Positions 1-8,700 of a DNA stretch of 57,863 nt are shown here, piece after piece (the first letter of the stretch is position 1; each line of letters opens with the position of its first letter). The DNA is from an uncultured Bacteroidales bacterium (GTDB lineage Bacteria; Bacteroidota; Bacteroidia; Bacteroidales; WCHB1-69). The stretch is taken from positions 1 to 57,863 of the forward strand of contig OMYJ01000002.1 of assembly GCA_900315245.1 (NCBI GenBank). Direction: 5' to 3'. A program made the position numbers and the translations under genes. Under the pieces are notes generated by a model. It did not search any database. It was given only the letters and a program-made list of their open reading frames with translations, and was not told the origin of the DNA.

Positions 1-1
1 C

Positions 2-472
2 GTGGAGTTCCCGGCCTCCTTCATGTTCATCGCCGCCATGAACCCTTGTCCGTGCGGAAACTACAACCACCCGACCATCGCCTGCACCTGCAAACCCTTC
101 GAGGTCCAGAACTATTTGAGTAAGATTTCGGGACCTTTGATGGACCGCATCGACCTGCACGTAGAGGTCGTCCCAGTCAGCCACGAGGAGCTGGCCTCGG
201 ACAAGCCGTCGGAGCGCAGTGCGGAGATCCGCAAGCGGGTGGTGGCAGCGCGGGAAATCCAAAAGCGGCGGTTCGAGGGGTGTCAGGGTGTGTTCGCGAA
301 CGCGCAGATGAGCAGCAGGATGGTGGGTCTCTCCGCCCGCGCCTACGACCGCATCCTCAAGGTGGCCCGCACCATCGCGGACCTCGACGGCAGCCCAAAC
401 ATCGAGATAGGGCATTTGAGCGAGGCCATCAATTTCCGGAATCTGGACAGGGACAATTGGGGGAGAAGGTGA
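2..472 (+). CDS. comM: ComM/YifB Mg-chelatase-like ATPase, 3' end
   Basis: This is the C-terminal part of a YifB/ComM AAA+ ATPase, a family linked to branch migration of recombination intermediates and natural transformation. The gene enters the window from the left, so the N-terminal Lon-like domain and the Walker A motif are not visible. Family signatures seen are FIAAMNPCPCG, the zinc-like cysteine cluster CPCGNYNHPTIACTC, KISGPLMDRIDLHVEV (sensor/arginine-finger region) and SARAYDRILKVARTIADL near the end. Between NAQMSSRMV and GLSARAYDRI the family normally has roughly 25 further residues (a segment containing C-x-L-D); these are missing with the frame intact. Whether the deletion abolishes activity is unknown. 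Family identity is certain; the deletion is inferred from remembered family sequences. Confidence 0.93.
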   Translation: MEFPASFMFIAAMNPCPCGNYNHPTIACTCKPFEVQNYLSKISGPLMDRIDLHVEVVPVSHEELASDKPSERSAEIRKRVVAAREIQKRRFEGCQGVFANAQMSSRMVGLSARAYDRILKVARTIADLDGSPNIEIGHLSEAINFRNLDRDNWGRR

Positions 473-479
473 TTTTATT

Positions 480-526
480 GCGGAAACATTTGCGGAAATG
501 CGGAAAGATGCGGAAAGATGCGGAAA
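480..526. repeat. Five GCGGAAA direct repeats upstream of a promoter
   Basis: GCGGAAA occurs five times, starting at 480, 492, 500, 510 and 520. The last three are spaced exactly 10 bp, about one helical turn. The array abuts the -7 box at 532, so it covers the expected -33 region. It could be an operator or simple slippage DNA. Confidence 0.7.
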
Positions 527-531
527 TTTTT

Positions 532-539
532 TACCTTTG
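532..539 (+). promoter_or_regulatory. Bacteroidetes -7 box, TACCTTTG
   Basis: The sequence matches TAnnTTTG and is followed by the CCGCC extension seen at many other promoters here. Because it lies inside the longest possible reading frame (ATG at 518), it argues that translation of the next gene starts at 557 or 602. Confidence 0.65.
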
Positions 540-556
540 CCGCCAAAATAATCCCA

Positions 557-1357
557 ATGCCCCTCCACAGGAAAAAACATTATGACCAACGCCGATGGCT
601 GATGAAACAGCCGTTCGAGGCACAGGAAAAGGCACAACGGCGTCTTGATTACTTTTTTTACGCCATCATCGCGGTGGCGGTTGTCGTTGCCATGTCGTTT
701 TCCCTTTTCAAAAACCACAACATCGGCAGGGCAGTCTTCTTTTTCCTGTTTCTCATTTGGTGGACTTATTTCGCTCTCAAATCAGATCTGCACCGAATCG
801 CCAAGATGAAAGGCTGGGAAACCGTTGCGAAGATGACCTACGACCCGAAAGCGGAGAAACCAAACGAAGAGGCTGCGCTACGGGAAGAACGGCTGAAGAG
901 CCCGATTGATACGGAAACGCTCATTGTCATGGAAAATGTTACAAATCTTGAGCAATTGGAAGCAATCCTTTTCGATTATGTGGAGGTGGAATGCAACACG
1001 CTATGCGACGACCTGCCCCTGTTGTGGAAGGTTGGAGAGAACCGCTATGCCGTCACGTTCCCCTGCGGTATCTCCCGAAAGCCTTTTTATGAACTGATGG
1101 ACAATCTGATATGTTTTCTTGATATGGCAACCGTTTATGGTTGGTGCCGGTCCGGTCTCTTCAAGAAAAAAGGTGACGGATGGTTGTTCCTGTGCAATGG
1201 AAATGAGGATATGCTTGTTGCCTATTCGGACGATGGTACTCTTTGGGGCATTGACGCCACAGACGCAATACTCCGTAACCCTCACTATGCCAACGGCTTC
1301 AAGGAATACCCGACCATCGACTGGGATTCTGCCGAACAGCTGGGGGTGTATTATTAG
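557..1357 (+). CDS. Two-helix membrane protein of unknown function
   Basis: I do not recognise this protein. It starts at ATG 557 (266 residues), chosen because the -7 box at 532-539 rules out the in-frame ATG at 518; ATG 602 is also possible. After a charged N-terminus there are two hydrophobic segments, FFYAIIAVAVVVAMSFSLF and AVFFFLFLIWWTYFALK, forming a hairpin with a short loop. A soluble C-terminal domain of about 190 residues follows, beginning with acidic and lysine-rich sequence and containing DLPLLWKVGENRYAVTFP. No catalytic motif stands out. The gene is alone on its strand between comM and the convergent LytTR gene, with its own promoter, so its role cannot be inferred from context. 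Confidence 0.75.
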   Translation: MPLHRKKHYDQRRWLMKQPFEAQEKAQRRLDYFFYAIIAVAVVVAMSFSLFKNHNIGRAVFFFLFLIWWTYFALKSDLHRIAKMKGWETVAKMTYDPKAEKPNEEAALREERLKSPIDTETLIVMENVTNLEQLEAILFDYVEVECNTLCDDLPLLWKVGENRYAVTFPCGISRKPFYELMDNLICFLDMATVYGWCRSGLFKKKGDGWLFLCNGNEDMLVAYSDDGTLWGIDATDAILRNPHYANGFKEYPTIDWDSAEQLGVYY

Positions 1358-1447
1358 CATATTGAAAAAGTCTATGTTGCACCTATTTTATTTAGATACA
1401 GGCGCAAAAATCAAAGGATAGATGTTTAACGAAGCAAGCGAAACAGA

Positions 1448-2533
1448 TTATTGGTTAGAATTGCTATACAAAGCGGTTGCATGGTAACCGCCGTGGCGCT
1501 TGCTGCCGACGTATTTGACGAGCTTGCGTTTGCGGAGCTCGGAAAGGCAACGCTCGACCGTGCTCAGCGAAATCTCGGTCTGGGCGACGATATCCGTGGT
1601 GTTGCAGCCCGGATTCGCCTGAATGCAGGAATGAACCATGTCGAGTTTCTGCTGCGGGGGAACGACGGGCTTCCGCTTGGACTTCGACCGGGGCTTTCTC
1701 TTCGGAGCTTGTTCCCCTGCTGTTTCGGCCTTGCATCGCTGAAGACCCTCGGCAACCTGGTCGGCAATCGTGCCACTGTTTTTGGGATCCAACGTGAATG
1801 TGAGCGGCTTCTTCGTCCACGGCATCTTTTTCAGGAACACCTCGCTGCCGTTGCACGACCAGATGTACTGATACGGAATCAAAACGGTGGGCGAAATGCG
1901 GACAAAATCTTCTTCCCCAAACAGTTGCACAAGATGTTTCATGGAACCAAGCCGGGTAAACCAACGGTCATCCACTGTATAGATGCGGGTGAAGTTCCCG
2001 TCCTGGACACAATAGTAGATGTCATCTTTGGGAATCATGAGCAGGTTGCTCTCGTGGTCAACGACATCCACCATTTGAGTGTCGCGATAGACTACTTGCA
2101 CCTCCGCATCCAAGGCCTTTCGCAGTTCCTGCCGTTCCCGGAACATAAACGGGAAGAAGTTGAAGGCCAAGGTACGGGCAGCCACAACTCTCCCATGATG
2201 GGTAAACATTCTGAAGGCGCCCCATTGCGCTATAACCTCCGCATTACAATATTTCATAAATGGCCAGGCGATAGCCATCTCAATCAATCCAGCCACAAGA
2301 GAGATGAGAATCGTCACCACCCAATAGACAACCGGATGCTTTTTATGAAGTAGCGGGTAAACCAGGTAGTAGTTGGCATATAGGGTAGCCAGTAGCAACA
2401 GTCCCACAAGCACCTCATTGGTGACACTGCCCGCCCATGGACGAAGATAGGAGTTGTTGACAAAGAAGTAGAGCAGCACGGCGCAGAACAAGATGTTCAG
2501 CAAAACGATAACGATGGTTCTTCGATGTTTCAT
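1448..2533 (-). CDS. Membrane-bound LytTR regulator with C-terminal winged helix
   Basis: A 361-residue putative transcription factor in three parts. Residues 1-95 contain three hydrophobic helices (IVIVLLNILFCAVLLYFF, EVLVGLLLLATLYANYYL, VVYWVVTILISLVAGLIEMA). Residues about 145-250 form a LytTR DNA-binding domain, with IPKDDIYYCVQDGNFTRIYT, LGSMKHLVQLF and FVRISPTVLIPYQYI. A basic linker (KRKPRSKSKRKP) leads to residues about 300-355, a winged-helix-like domain (TTDIVAQTEISLSTVERCLSEL, then RKRKLVKYVG). Membrane-anchored LytTR proteins are common in Bacteroidetes; the added winged helix is less usual. The gene is transcribed divergently from the T9SS adhesin gene at 2854, which makes that gene a plausible target. 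No receiver or kinase domain is present. Confidence 0.82.
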   Translation of the reverse strand: MKHRRTIVIVLLNILFCAVLLYFFVNNSYLRPWAGSVTNEVLVGLLLLATLYANYYLVYPLLHKKHPVVYWVVTILISLVAGLIEMAIAWPFMKYCNAEVIAQWGAFRMFTHHGRVVAARTLAFNFFPFMFRERQELRKALDAEVQVVYRDTQMVDVVDHESNLLMIPKDDIYYCVQDGNFTRIYTVDDRWFTRLGSMKHLVQLFGEEDFVRISPTVLIPYQYIWSCNGSEVFLKKMPWTKKPLTFTLDPKNSGTIADQVAEGLQRCKAETAGEQAPKRKPRSKSKRKPVVPPQQKLDMVHSCIQANPGCNTTDIVAQTEISLSTVERCLSELRKRKLVKYVGSKRHGGYHATALYSNSNQ

Positions 2534-2593
2534 AATCGGACTTCAATATTTGTTTATTATTATGCTTCTTGTTTTCGGGTCTGAAAGTCGCTG

Positions 2594-2601
2594 CAAAGAT
2601 A
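2594..2601 (-). promoter_or_regulatory. -7 box TATCTTTG for the LytTR gene
   Basis: On the minus strand TATCTTTG is followed by CAGCG, about 60 bp before the LytTR start codon. It fits the Bacteroidetes TAnnTTTG consensus. Confidence 0.65.
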
Positions 2602-2826
2602 GTGAATTAATCCAAACAAAACCCCGGAAAACAGCCCCATTCCCTCACAGAAAAGTCCTCTAAAGCCCTCACAACAGCACAAAAATCGGATATTTGTTTA
2701 ACATATTGAAAATCAGATTTTTACCCCCCCCCGAAATATTGGTTCAAAACTGGCAAATCGGTCACATTTTTACTATGAGGGAACATATTTTTTGCGTGAG
2801 GGATATAAAAGTGTCGTAGAAGATAG

Positions 2827-2834
2827 TATCTTTG
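2827..2834 (+). promoter_or_regulatory. -7 box TATCTTTG for the 903-residue T9SS protein
   Basis: TATCTTTG followed by CCGCCAAAAA, 19 bp before ATG 2854. The TGAGGG motifs at 2776 and 2797 lie across its -33 to -58 region. Confidence 0.75.
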
Positions 2835-2853
2835 CCGCCAAAAACTGATATAA

Positions 2854-5565
2854 ATGAATGATTTCGTCATGAAAAAGTTGTGTATTATCCAATGGCTGAT
2901 GTTAATTTCAATTCTGACCGTTGTGGCACAGGAGCCTGCTCTTCCCTACACGGCCACTTTTTCCACATCGGAAGGGTGGGTGCTGAACAATGGTGATGCT
3001 CAGAATTACTGGATATTAGGTACCTCTGGCAGTAACAATGCACTCCTTGTGACCAACAACGGCTCCACCCCCACCTATTCCTACACCCGGAGTAATGTTG
3101 CTGCCGAAAAGACATTTGTGGTCGGGGATGCGGACAAGATTATTGTCTCTTTCGATCTGAAATGCGGCGGCAAGTACAACAAAGACTTTCTGAAGATGTT
3201 TTTGGCGCCTCCTTCCCAGATCTACGAGGGTGGAATCGCCTACTCGTGGGGTGTCAGTACGAACTCCGTCTATGCAGCCAACTTCAGCGACCACTTCGAT
3301 ATGACCAACACGCCAAACTATCCTTATATTATCAATTTGACAGATGGCAAAACTATCCATTTGGATGTTCGGATGAACAATCCGATTGCCAATCCCGACA
3401 CCAACTCAATTGCAAAACTGGTTTTCGGATGGGTTAATGACTACGGCAGCACTTACGATCACGGAATCCAGCCCGCACCAACAATCACCAATTTGCGTTT
3501 GAAAAGAGAGACCTGTACCCCTCTTACCGGATTGTCCGTCTCCAACATCCAGAGCCATTCAGTGGAGTTGTCGTGGGATATGCCTGAGGGTGGTGCCTCT
3601 GACTATATTGTCCAATATGCTAAAGATGGACAGAATTGGGACGATGCCTATATTACCACCGTGAACGTGCAGGACACGTCTGTGACGTTAACTGGTTTGC
3701 AGTCTATAACGAAATATTGGGTAAGGGTGGCACGCAATTGCGGTAGCGATACCAGTGTCTGGATCAAACAATCCTTCACTACACTTTGTGAATATATTGA
3801 CACCCTTCCGTACATCTGCGACTTATCTCTTGTCTCAAGCACTATGCATCCGATTCCTGTTTGTTGGGAAAGAGGCCCAGGAAGCTGCTGCGACCCTGCT
3901 ATTCACTATGGTGCTATCAATCTTTGGATCCCCAACACCATCTCGATGCCGCATTTGAACAGACAGCTCATTGATATAAATACCGTGGAGGTTTCCTTTT
4001 CCGCCAGAAGTGAAACGAACAATGGCACCTTGATCATTGGTGTGATGACCGATGCCAGTGCAGACTCCACGTTTGTGGCTGTTGACACGCTGAGCCTGAC
4101 TACATCATACGAGACTTATGTGGTTCCGATAAACGGTTACACCGGAGTTGGTGACAGAGTCTCTTTCAAATGTATCGACTACAGCGACATATACGTGAAA
4201 GATGTGATCCTTGACTATACGCTTTTATGTCCAAGGCCATACGATTTGGAATCGTCCAGCCCTACGCATAACAGTATCAATTTGAATTGGACGGGAACGA
4301 GTTCTTCCTGCAATGTTTACTATAAAGCGGATGGTGACGAATCCTATTCGGTGGCAGCCAATATTACGGCGGGTATCGGTCAGCCGTTCACCTTGTCGGG
4401 ATTGGCTTCCAGTACAATTTACCAGTGGTATGTGGCGGCTCAGTGCTATGACAGCACCGAAGCAGCAAGCCACGAGCTCAGCTTTTTCGAGACCCTTTGC
4501 GACCCTATCAACCAACTGCCTGTGACCTGGGACTTTGAATACTATAATAATGAAACAAAGATGCCTTTGTGTTGGAAAAACATAGGTGATGCAGATATTA
4601 GAGAGGGGAATGCCCATAGCGGGACGCATTCAATGCGTTTATACAGCAATAATTCTCCGTGTTTTGTTGTGTTGCCGAAAGTGGAAAACAATCTATATCC
4701 TATTGATAATATGCAGATTAGATTCTTTGCAATGAATACGGGTACGGTCAGCGATTTTCATGTTCGGGTCATTGGCGGGGTGATTACGAATCCAGAAAAT
4801 AGTGCTACCTTTATTCCTAACGATACAATAGATGTGATTGGTGCGGCAGGTGGAAGTTTCCAGGAATATACGTTACGATTATCTGACTATTACTATTACC
4901 CCAATGATGCTTATCCTGCGATAAAGTTTGTGGGAATTAACGGCACATGGCTTTTGATAGATGACCTTACATTGGAAGTCGTTGATTCGACCCTTCTTCC
5001 AGCCTGTCCTTCGTTGACAACTCTGGAGACAACCAATATTAGTCAGACGACCGCCACGCTGAATGCTGCCTTTGAAAATCCTGACAACATGTCTGTCTCT
5101 GCCGTGGGGTTCAGATGGAAGGATATTTCGAGCACTGCCTATACACAGGTTGATTGTCCCGTCTCGAATAACGTTTTTGTGACCGAGCTGGACGGTTTGA
5201 CTGCCAATACAACTTACGCATACAAAGCATTTGTCACTTACTACGGAATAACAGTTCTTAGTGAGGAAACAATCTTCACCACCCTGCCCGAAAATGACAC
5301 CATCGAAGACCATGTTGAAGAGTATTTGCTAAGCAGCATCAAGCTATATCCCAATCCTGCCAAACAATATATCGACGTGATTTTGGAGGAGGAATCAGGG
5401 CCTTGCCAGATCGAGTTGTACGACAGCCAAAGCCGAAAGGTCAGAGAGATGTCTATGGCGGGAAAGAGTGTGAGAATCCCTCTCGGGCATCTTTCTTCTG
5501 GAATATATTTCGTCCAAATCAAAGGCGATAAACAAATGATTACCAAGCGATTCGTCAAAGAATAG
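2854..5565 (+). CDS. T9SS-exported FN3/adhesin-domain protein, 903 residues
   Basis: A secreted surface protein. A signal peptide (MKKLCIIQWLMLISILTVVAQ) starts at residue 6, so ATG 2869 is an alternative start. Alternating modules follow: a jelly-roll-like domain (about 25-220), fibronectin type III (FN3, about 220-310), a 'choice-of-anchor'-type domain (about 312-457), FN3 (about 457-547), a second anchor-type domain (about 548-716) and FN3 (about 717-808). The C-terminus is a T9SS type A sorting domain (IKLYPNPAKQYIDV ... SSGIYFVQI ... KRFVKE). Such domains route proteins through the type IX secretion system to the cell surface. The ligand is unknown. It shares domain types with the giant protein that follows, and its promoter faces the LytTR regulator gene. 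Confidence 0.9.
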   Translation: MNDFVMKKLCIIQWLMLISILTVVAQEPALPYTATFSTSEGWVLNNGDAQNYWILGTSGSNNALLVTNNGSTPTYSYTRSNVAAEKTFVVGDADKIIVSFDLKCGGKYNKDFLKMFLAPPSQIYEGGIAYSWGVSTNSVYAANFSDHFDMTNTPNYPYIINLTDGKTIHLDVRMNNPIANPDTNSIAKLVFGWVNDYGSTYDHGIQPAPTITNLRLKRETCTPLTGLSVSNIQSHSVELSWDMPEGGASDYIVQYAKDGQNWDDAYITTVNVQDTSVTLTGLQSITKYWVRVARNCGSDTSVWIKQSFTTLCEYIDTLPYICDLSLVSSTMHPIPVCWERGPGSCCDPAIHYGAINLWIPNTISMPHLNRQLIDINTVEVSFSARSETNNGTLIIGVMTDASADSTFVAVDTLSLTTSYETYVVPINGYTGVGDRVSFKCIDYSDIYVKDVILDYTLLCPRPYDLESSSPTHNSINLNWTGTSSSCNVYYKADGDESYSVAANITAGIGQPFTLSGLASSTIYQWYVAAQCYDSTEAASHELSFFETLCDPINQLPVTWDFEYYNNETKMPLCWKNIGDADIREGNAHSGTHSMRLYSNNSPCFVVLPKVENNLYPIDNMQIRFFAMNTGTVSDFHVRVIGGVITNPENSATFIPNDTIDVIGAAGGSFQEYTLRLSDYYYYPNDAYPAIKFVGINGTWLLIDDLTLEVVDSTLLPACPSLTTLETTNISQTTATLNAAFENPDNMSVSAVGFRWKDISSTAYTQVDCPVSNNVFVTELDGLTANTTYAYKAFVTYYGITVLSEETIFTTLPENDTIEDHVEEYLLSSIKLYPNPAKQYIDVILEEESGPCQIELYDSQSRKVREMSMAGKSVRIPLGHLSSGIYFVQIKGDKQMITKRFVKE

Positions 5566-5596
5566 ACTTTCTAAGCTATGACACCGAAAATAATTG

Positions 5597-5604
5597 TTAT
5601 TTTG
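5597..5604 (+). promoter_or_regulatory. Possible degenerate -7 element for the giant T9SS gene
   Basis: TTATTTTG followed by CCGTCAAAAA resembles the promoters elsewhere in the window (TAnnTTTGCCGCC), with one mismatch in the key TA. It would give a leader of about 135 nt before ATG 5745. This is a weak call. Confidence 0.35.
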
Positions 5605-5744
5605 CCGTCAAAAAAAATTTTTCACAAGCTGCAACCTTTTTCGTTTTTTCGCATCCTATATGCAGACAGGAAAAATTTTGAAACAAATAGTTTATGACAA
5701 ACAGGTTCTTTTTTCGTTTAGGAGATTCAAATAAAACATACCTT

Positions 5745-8700
5745 ATGCATAAGAAATTTATTGTGTCATTATTGACAATGATGGTGACTTTGTGGTCTGG
5801 ATTGAACGCGCAGACCCTCACCGTTGCAGGTGGCAACACGGCTACCGACCGATACATCCCTGTATATGGATATTATATGGATGTGCCGCAGAAATCACAC
5901 GTGCTGTATCCTGCCAATTTGCTGACCGACATGGTGGGCTCGCACATCACTGGGCTGACCTACTACTTCTCCTCGCTGCCCTCGGGTGCATGGGGAGGCA
6001 CTCAGATGGTCCGCATGGGCATCACCACCGCCTCCGACCTGCAAAACGGCTATGACAATGCATCGGTCACGACGGTTTGGACCGGCACGTTGTCGAGTTG
6101 CATTTCGGAGTCAACCATGGTGATCACGCTGTATGAGCCGTTTCCATATACCGGTGGGAACTTGCTGATAGAATTCGAGAACCCCGTCGGGGTGACGTGG
6201 AAAGACTCCTATTTCTACGGGGCAAACCAGACCGCCCAACTCTCCTACATGACCTATACTACATCTATTTCGACATATACACACGGTGCAGCATTCCTGC
6301 CTCAAACCACTTTTGCTTACGAAAGCGGCTGTTTCGCGCCCATCCACACATACGCGAATAATATAAGCGTAGATACTGTGCTGTTGACATGGAATACCGA
6401 TCCCATCCTGCCTGCCTCGTCCTATACGGTGGCTTACAAGAAAATTTCCGACTCCGTTTTCACAGAGATGGTGGCCACAGATACTTTCCTGACCCTGACA
6501 GGACTTCAGATTTCCACCGATTACGAATGGAAAGTGCGCTCCCACTGCGACACTGCCGGAATGAGCAATTGGAGTACGGTCAACACGTTCACAACGCTGC
6601 AACATCCTGCTACTCTGCCATATCAGTGCGGTTTTGAAGATAACGCCGAGAACTTGGAATGGGGTTTCGCTCAAAACGCCACCAACCAGTGGCATATTGG
6701 GGAAGCCGTGGCACGAAACGGCGAAACATCTCTTTACATCTCCAATGACGGCGGTGAAAGCAACGCCTATACGCTCACCCAATCGTCTGTGGCCTGGGCT
6801 TACCGCGACATTCAGTTCGCCCCCGGACACTCGCAATACCAAATCTCCTTCGATTACAAAGGAATGGGACAAAGCGGTCAGGATTATGTCAAGATGTTTT
6901 TGGGTCCGCAAACCACCCCTGCTGGTTCCGCAGCACCAGCAGGGACAACACAGTTAGGCGACGCCTTGAGCATGGTTAATGCATGGCGGCACTTTAGTTT
7001 CACGGTGGATTCCTCCTTCGCGGGAAACCAGCGACTCTACTTCCTGTGGGTAAACAACGCTTCCGGCGGTACAAATCCGCCCGCCGCCATCGACAATCTC
7101 CGCGTGGAAGCTTCGGATTGTGACGTGCCCGTTGAGCTGACCCTCCTTTCAGTAACCGACTCTTCGGCCACAGTGTCATGGAACGCCGTACCGGGCGCAA
7201 CCGCAGGATATGAGGTGGCCTACCATCTGGATTCGGACAGCAACTATCTGACGGTAACGACCATAGATACGTTCTGCGTGTTGCCGGCATTGCAGTCATT
7301 CAGCGAATACTTATGGATGGTGAGGACGCGATGTTCGGCCACGAACCAGAGCGCATGGAGTACTGACGCGATGTTCCATACGCAGATATCCATTGCCCAT
7401 GTCCCCTACCATTGCGGATTTGAGGATGCTGTTGAGAACAACAACTGGCAGTTTGTCAACGGCACCGACGTTAACAAGTGGTGCATCGGCACGGCCGCGC
7501 ACACCTCAGGCGAAATGGGTATGTATATTACCAACGACAATGGAGAGCACAACAACTACTCACCGCCCAGTTCTTTCTCCGTTTGGGCCTATCGCGACAT
7601 ATACATCGACTCTACCCTCAACGATGTACTGCTCACTTTTGATTACCGGAATGCGAACGTCCCAGCCAACTCCGCTAGAGTGTTCATGGGACCACCTTCT
7701 ACTTTGCCTTCCGGAAATAATGTCCCAGAAAATGCCGTGCAGCTTGGAAGTTCATTAGCCACTGCTTATAACGAATGGAAATCAGCTTATTACATGTTAG
7801 ACTCCACACAGCGGGGATTGCAACGACTCTATTTCCTCTTCTACAGAAGTTCCAGTTCCTACCACTCCCAGAACCAACCTTTCGCTATCGACAATATTGC
7901 AGTCGTGGAGCCTCACTGTCTCTATCCTATTGAAAGATCCGTGGCCTCTTTGGACAGCACAACGGCATTGCTGACGTGGTCAACTCCGCTGACAGGACAA
8001 CCAAACAGCTATACTGTAGCATACAAGCAAAAAAACGAAACGGATTTCACCAGTGTTACGGTCACTGACACATTCGTTTTGCTCACCGGATTGGAATATT
8101 CCACCCACCATGTGTGGAAGGTGCGCAGCAATTGTAGTGCATCGGAAGTAGGCGACTGGAGTCCTGAATTAAGTTTCCTCTCCGCCCCCATTGTCTATCC
8201 GCTACCCTACTGCTGCAGCTTCGAGGACTCCACCGATAATGCCCAATGGCAATTCATTGCATCAGACACTAACACGCAATGGTATATTGGTCAAGCTATC
8301 AATAACGGCGGCACCTCTTCCTTATATGTTTCTAGTGACGATGGAACAACCTCTTCTTGCTATCATCCTGATTATTACAGTGTTTACACGTTAGCCTATC
8401 GGGATTTGTATTTCCATCGTGCCACTGAATATTTGATTTCGTTTGATGTCAAGGAGAGCCGTTGCGATTATTCTTCCCTAAAGCTCATTATTGGTCGGCC
8501 AGCCATCCAAGAATCAATCAATTACAACAATGGCATTCCATCAGAAAATTCATTTATTCACTTCTTTAACAGTCAATACTATCAAGCACCTGACAGTGTT
8601 TGGCAACATTATGAGTTCATTGTTGATTCCTCATACTATGGAGCAGAACGAATCTATTTCAGCTGGGAAGATTATGGCTATTACACGTGCGACCCCACAG

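Larger units (their letters stand above)
2534..2853. other. Divergent regulatory gap with C9 tract and CCCTCACA motifs
   Basis: This 320-bp region separates the LytTR gene (-) from a T9SS adhesin gene (+). It holds outward-facing -7 boxes at 2594-2601 (-) and 2827-2834 (+). CCCTCACA occurs at 2642-2649 and 2666-2673 (24 bp apart), and TGAGGG, the opposite orientation, at 2776-2781 and 2797-2802 (21 bp apart). A run of nine C residues lies at 2724-2732. The motifs could be LytTR operators; the C tract could slip during replication. No gene is visible. Confidence 0.6.

Noticed and set aside
518..556. ATG 518 as start of the first membrane protein
   Set aside because: It lies in the GCGGAAA repeats upstream of the -7 box, so it would not be on the transcript from that promoter.
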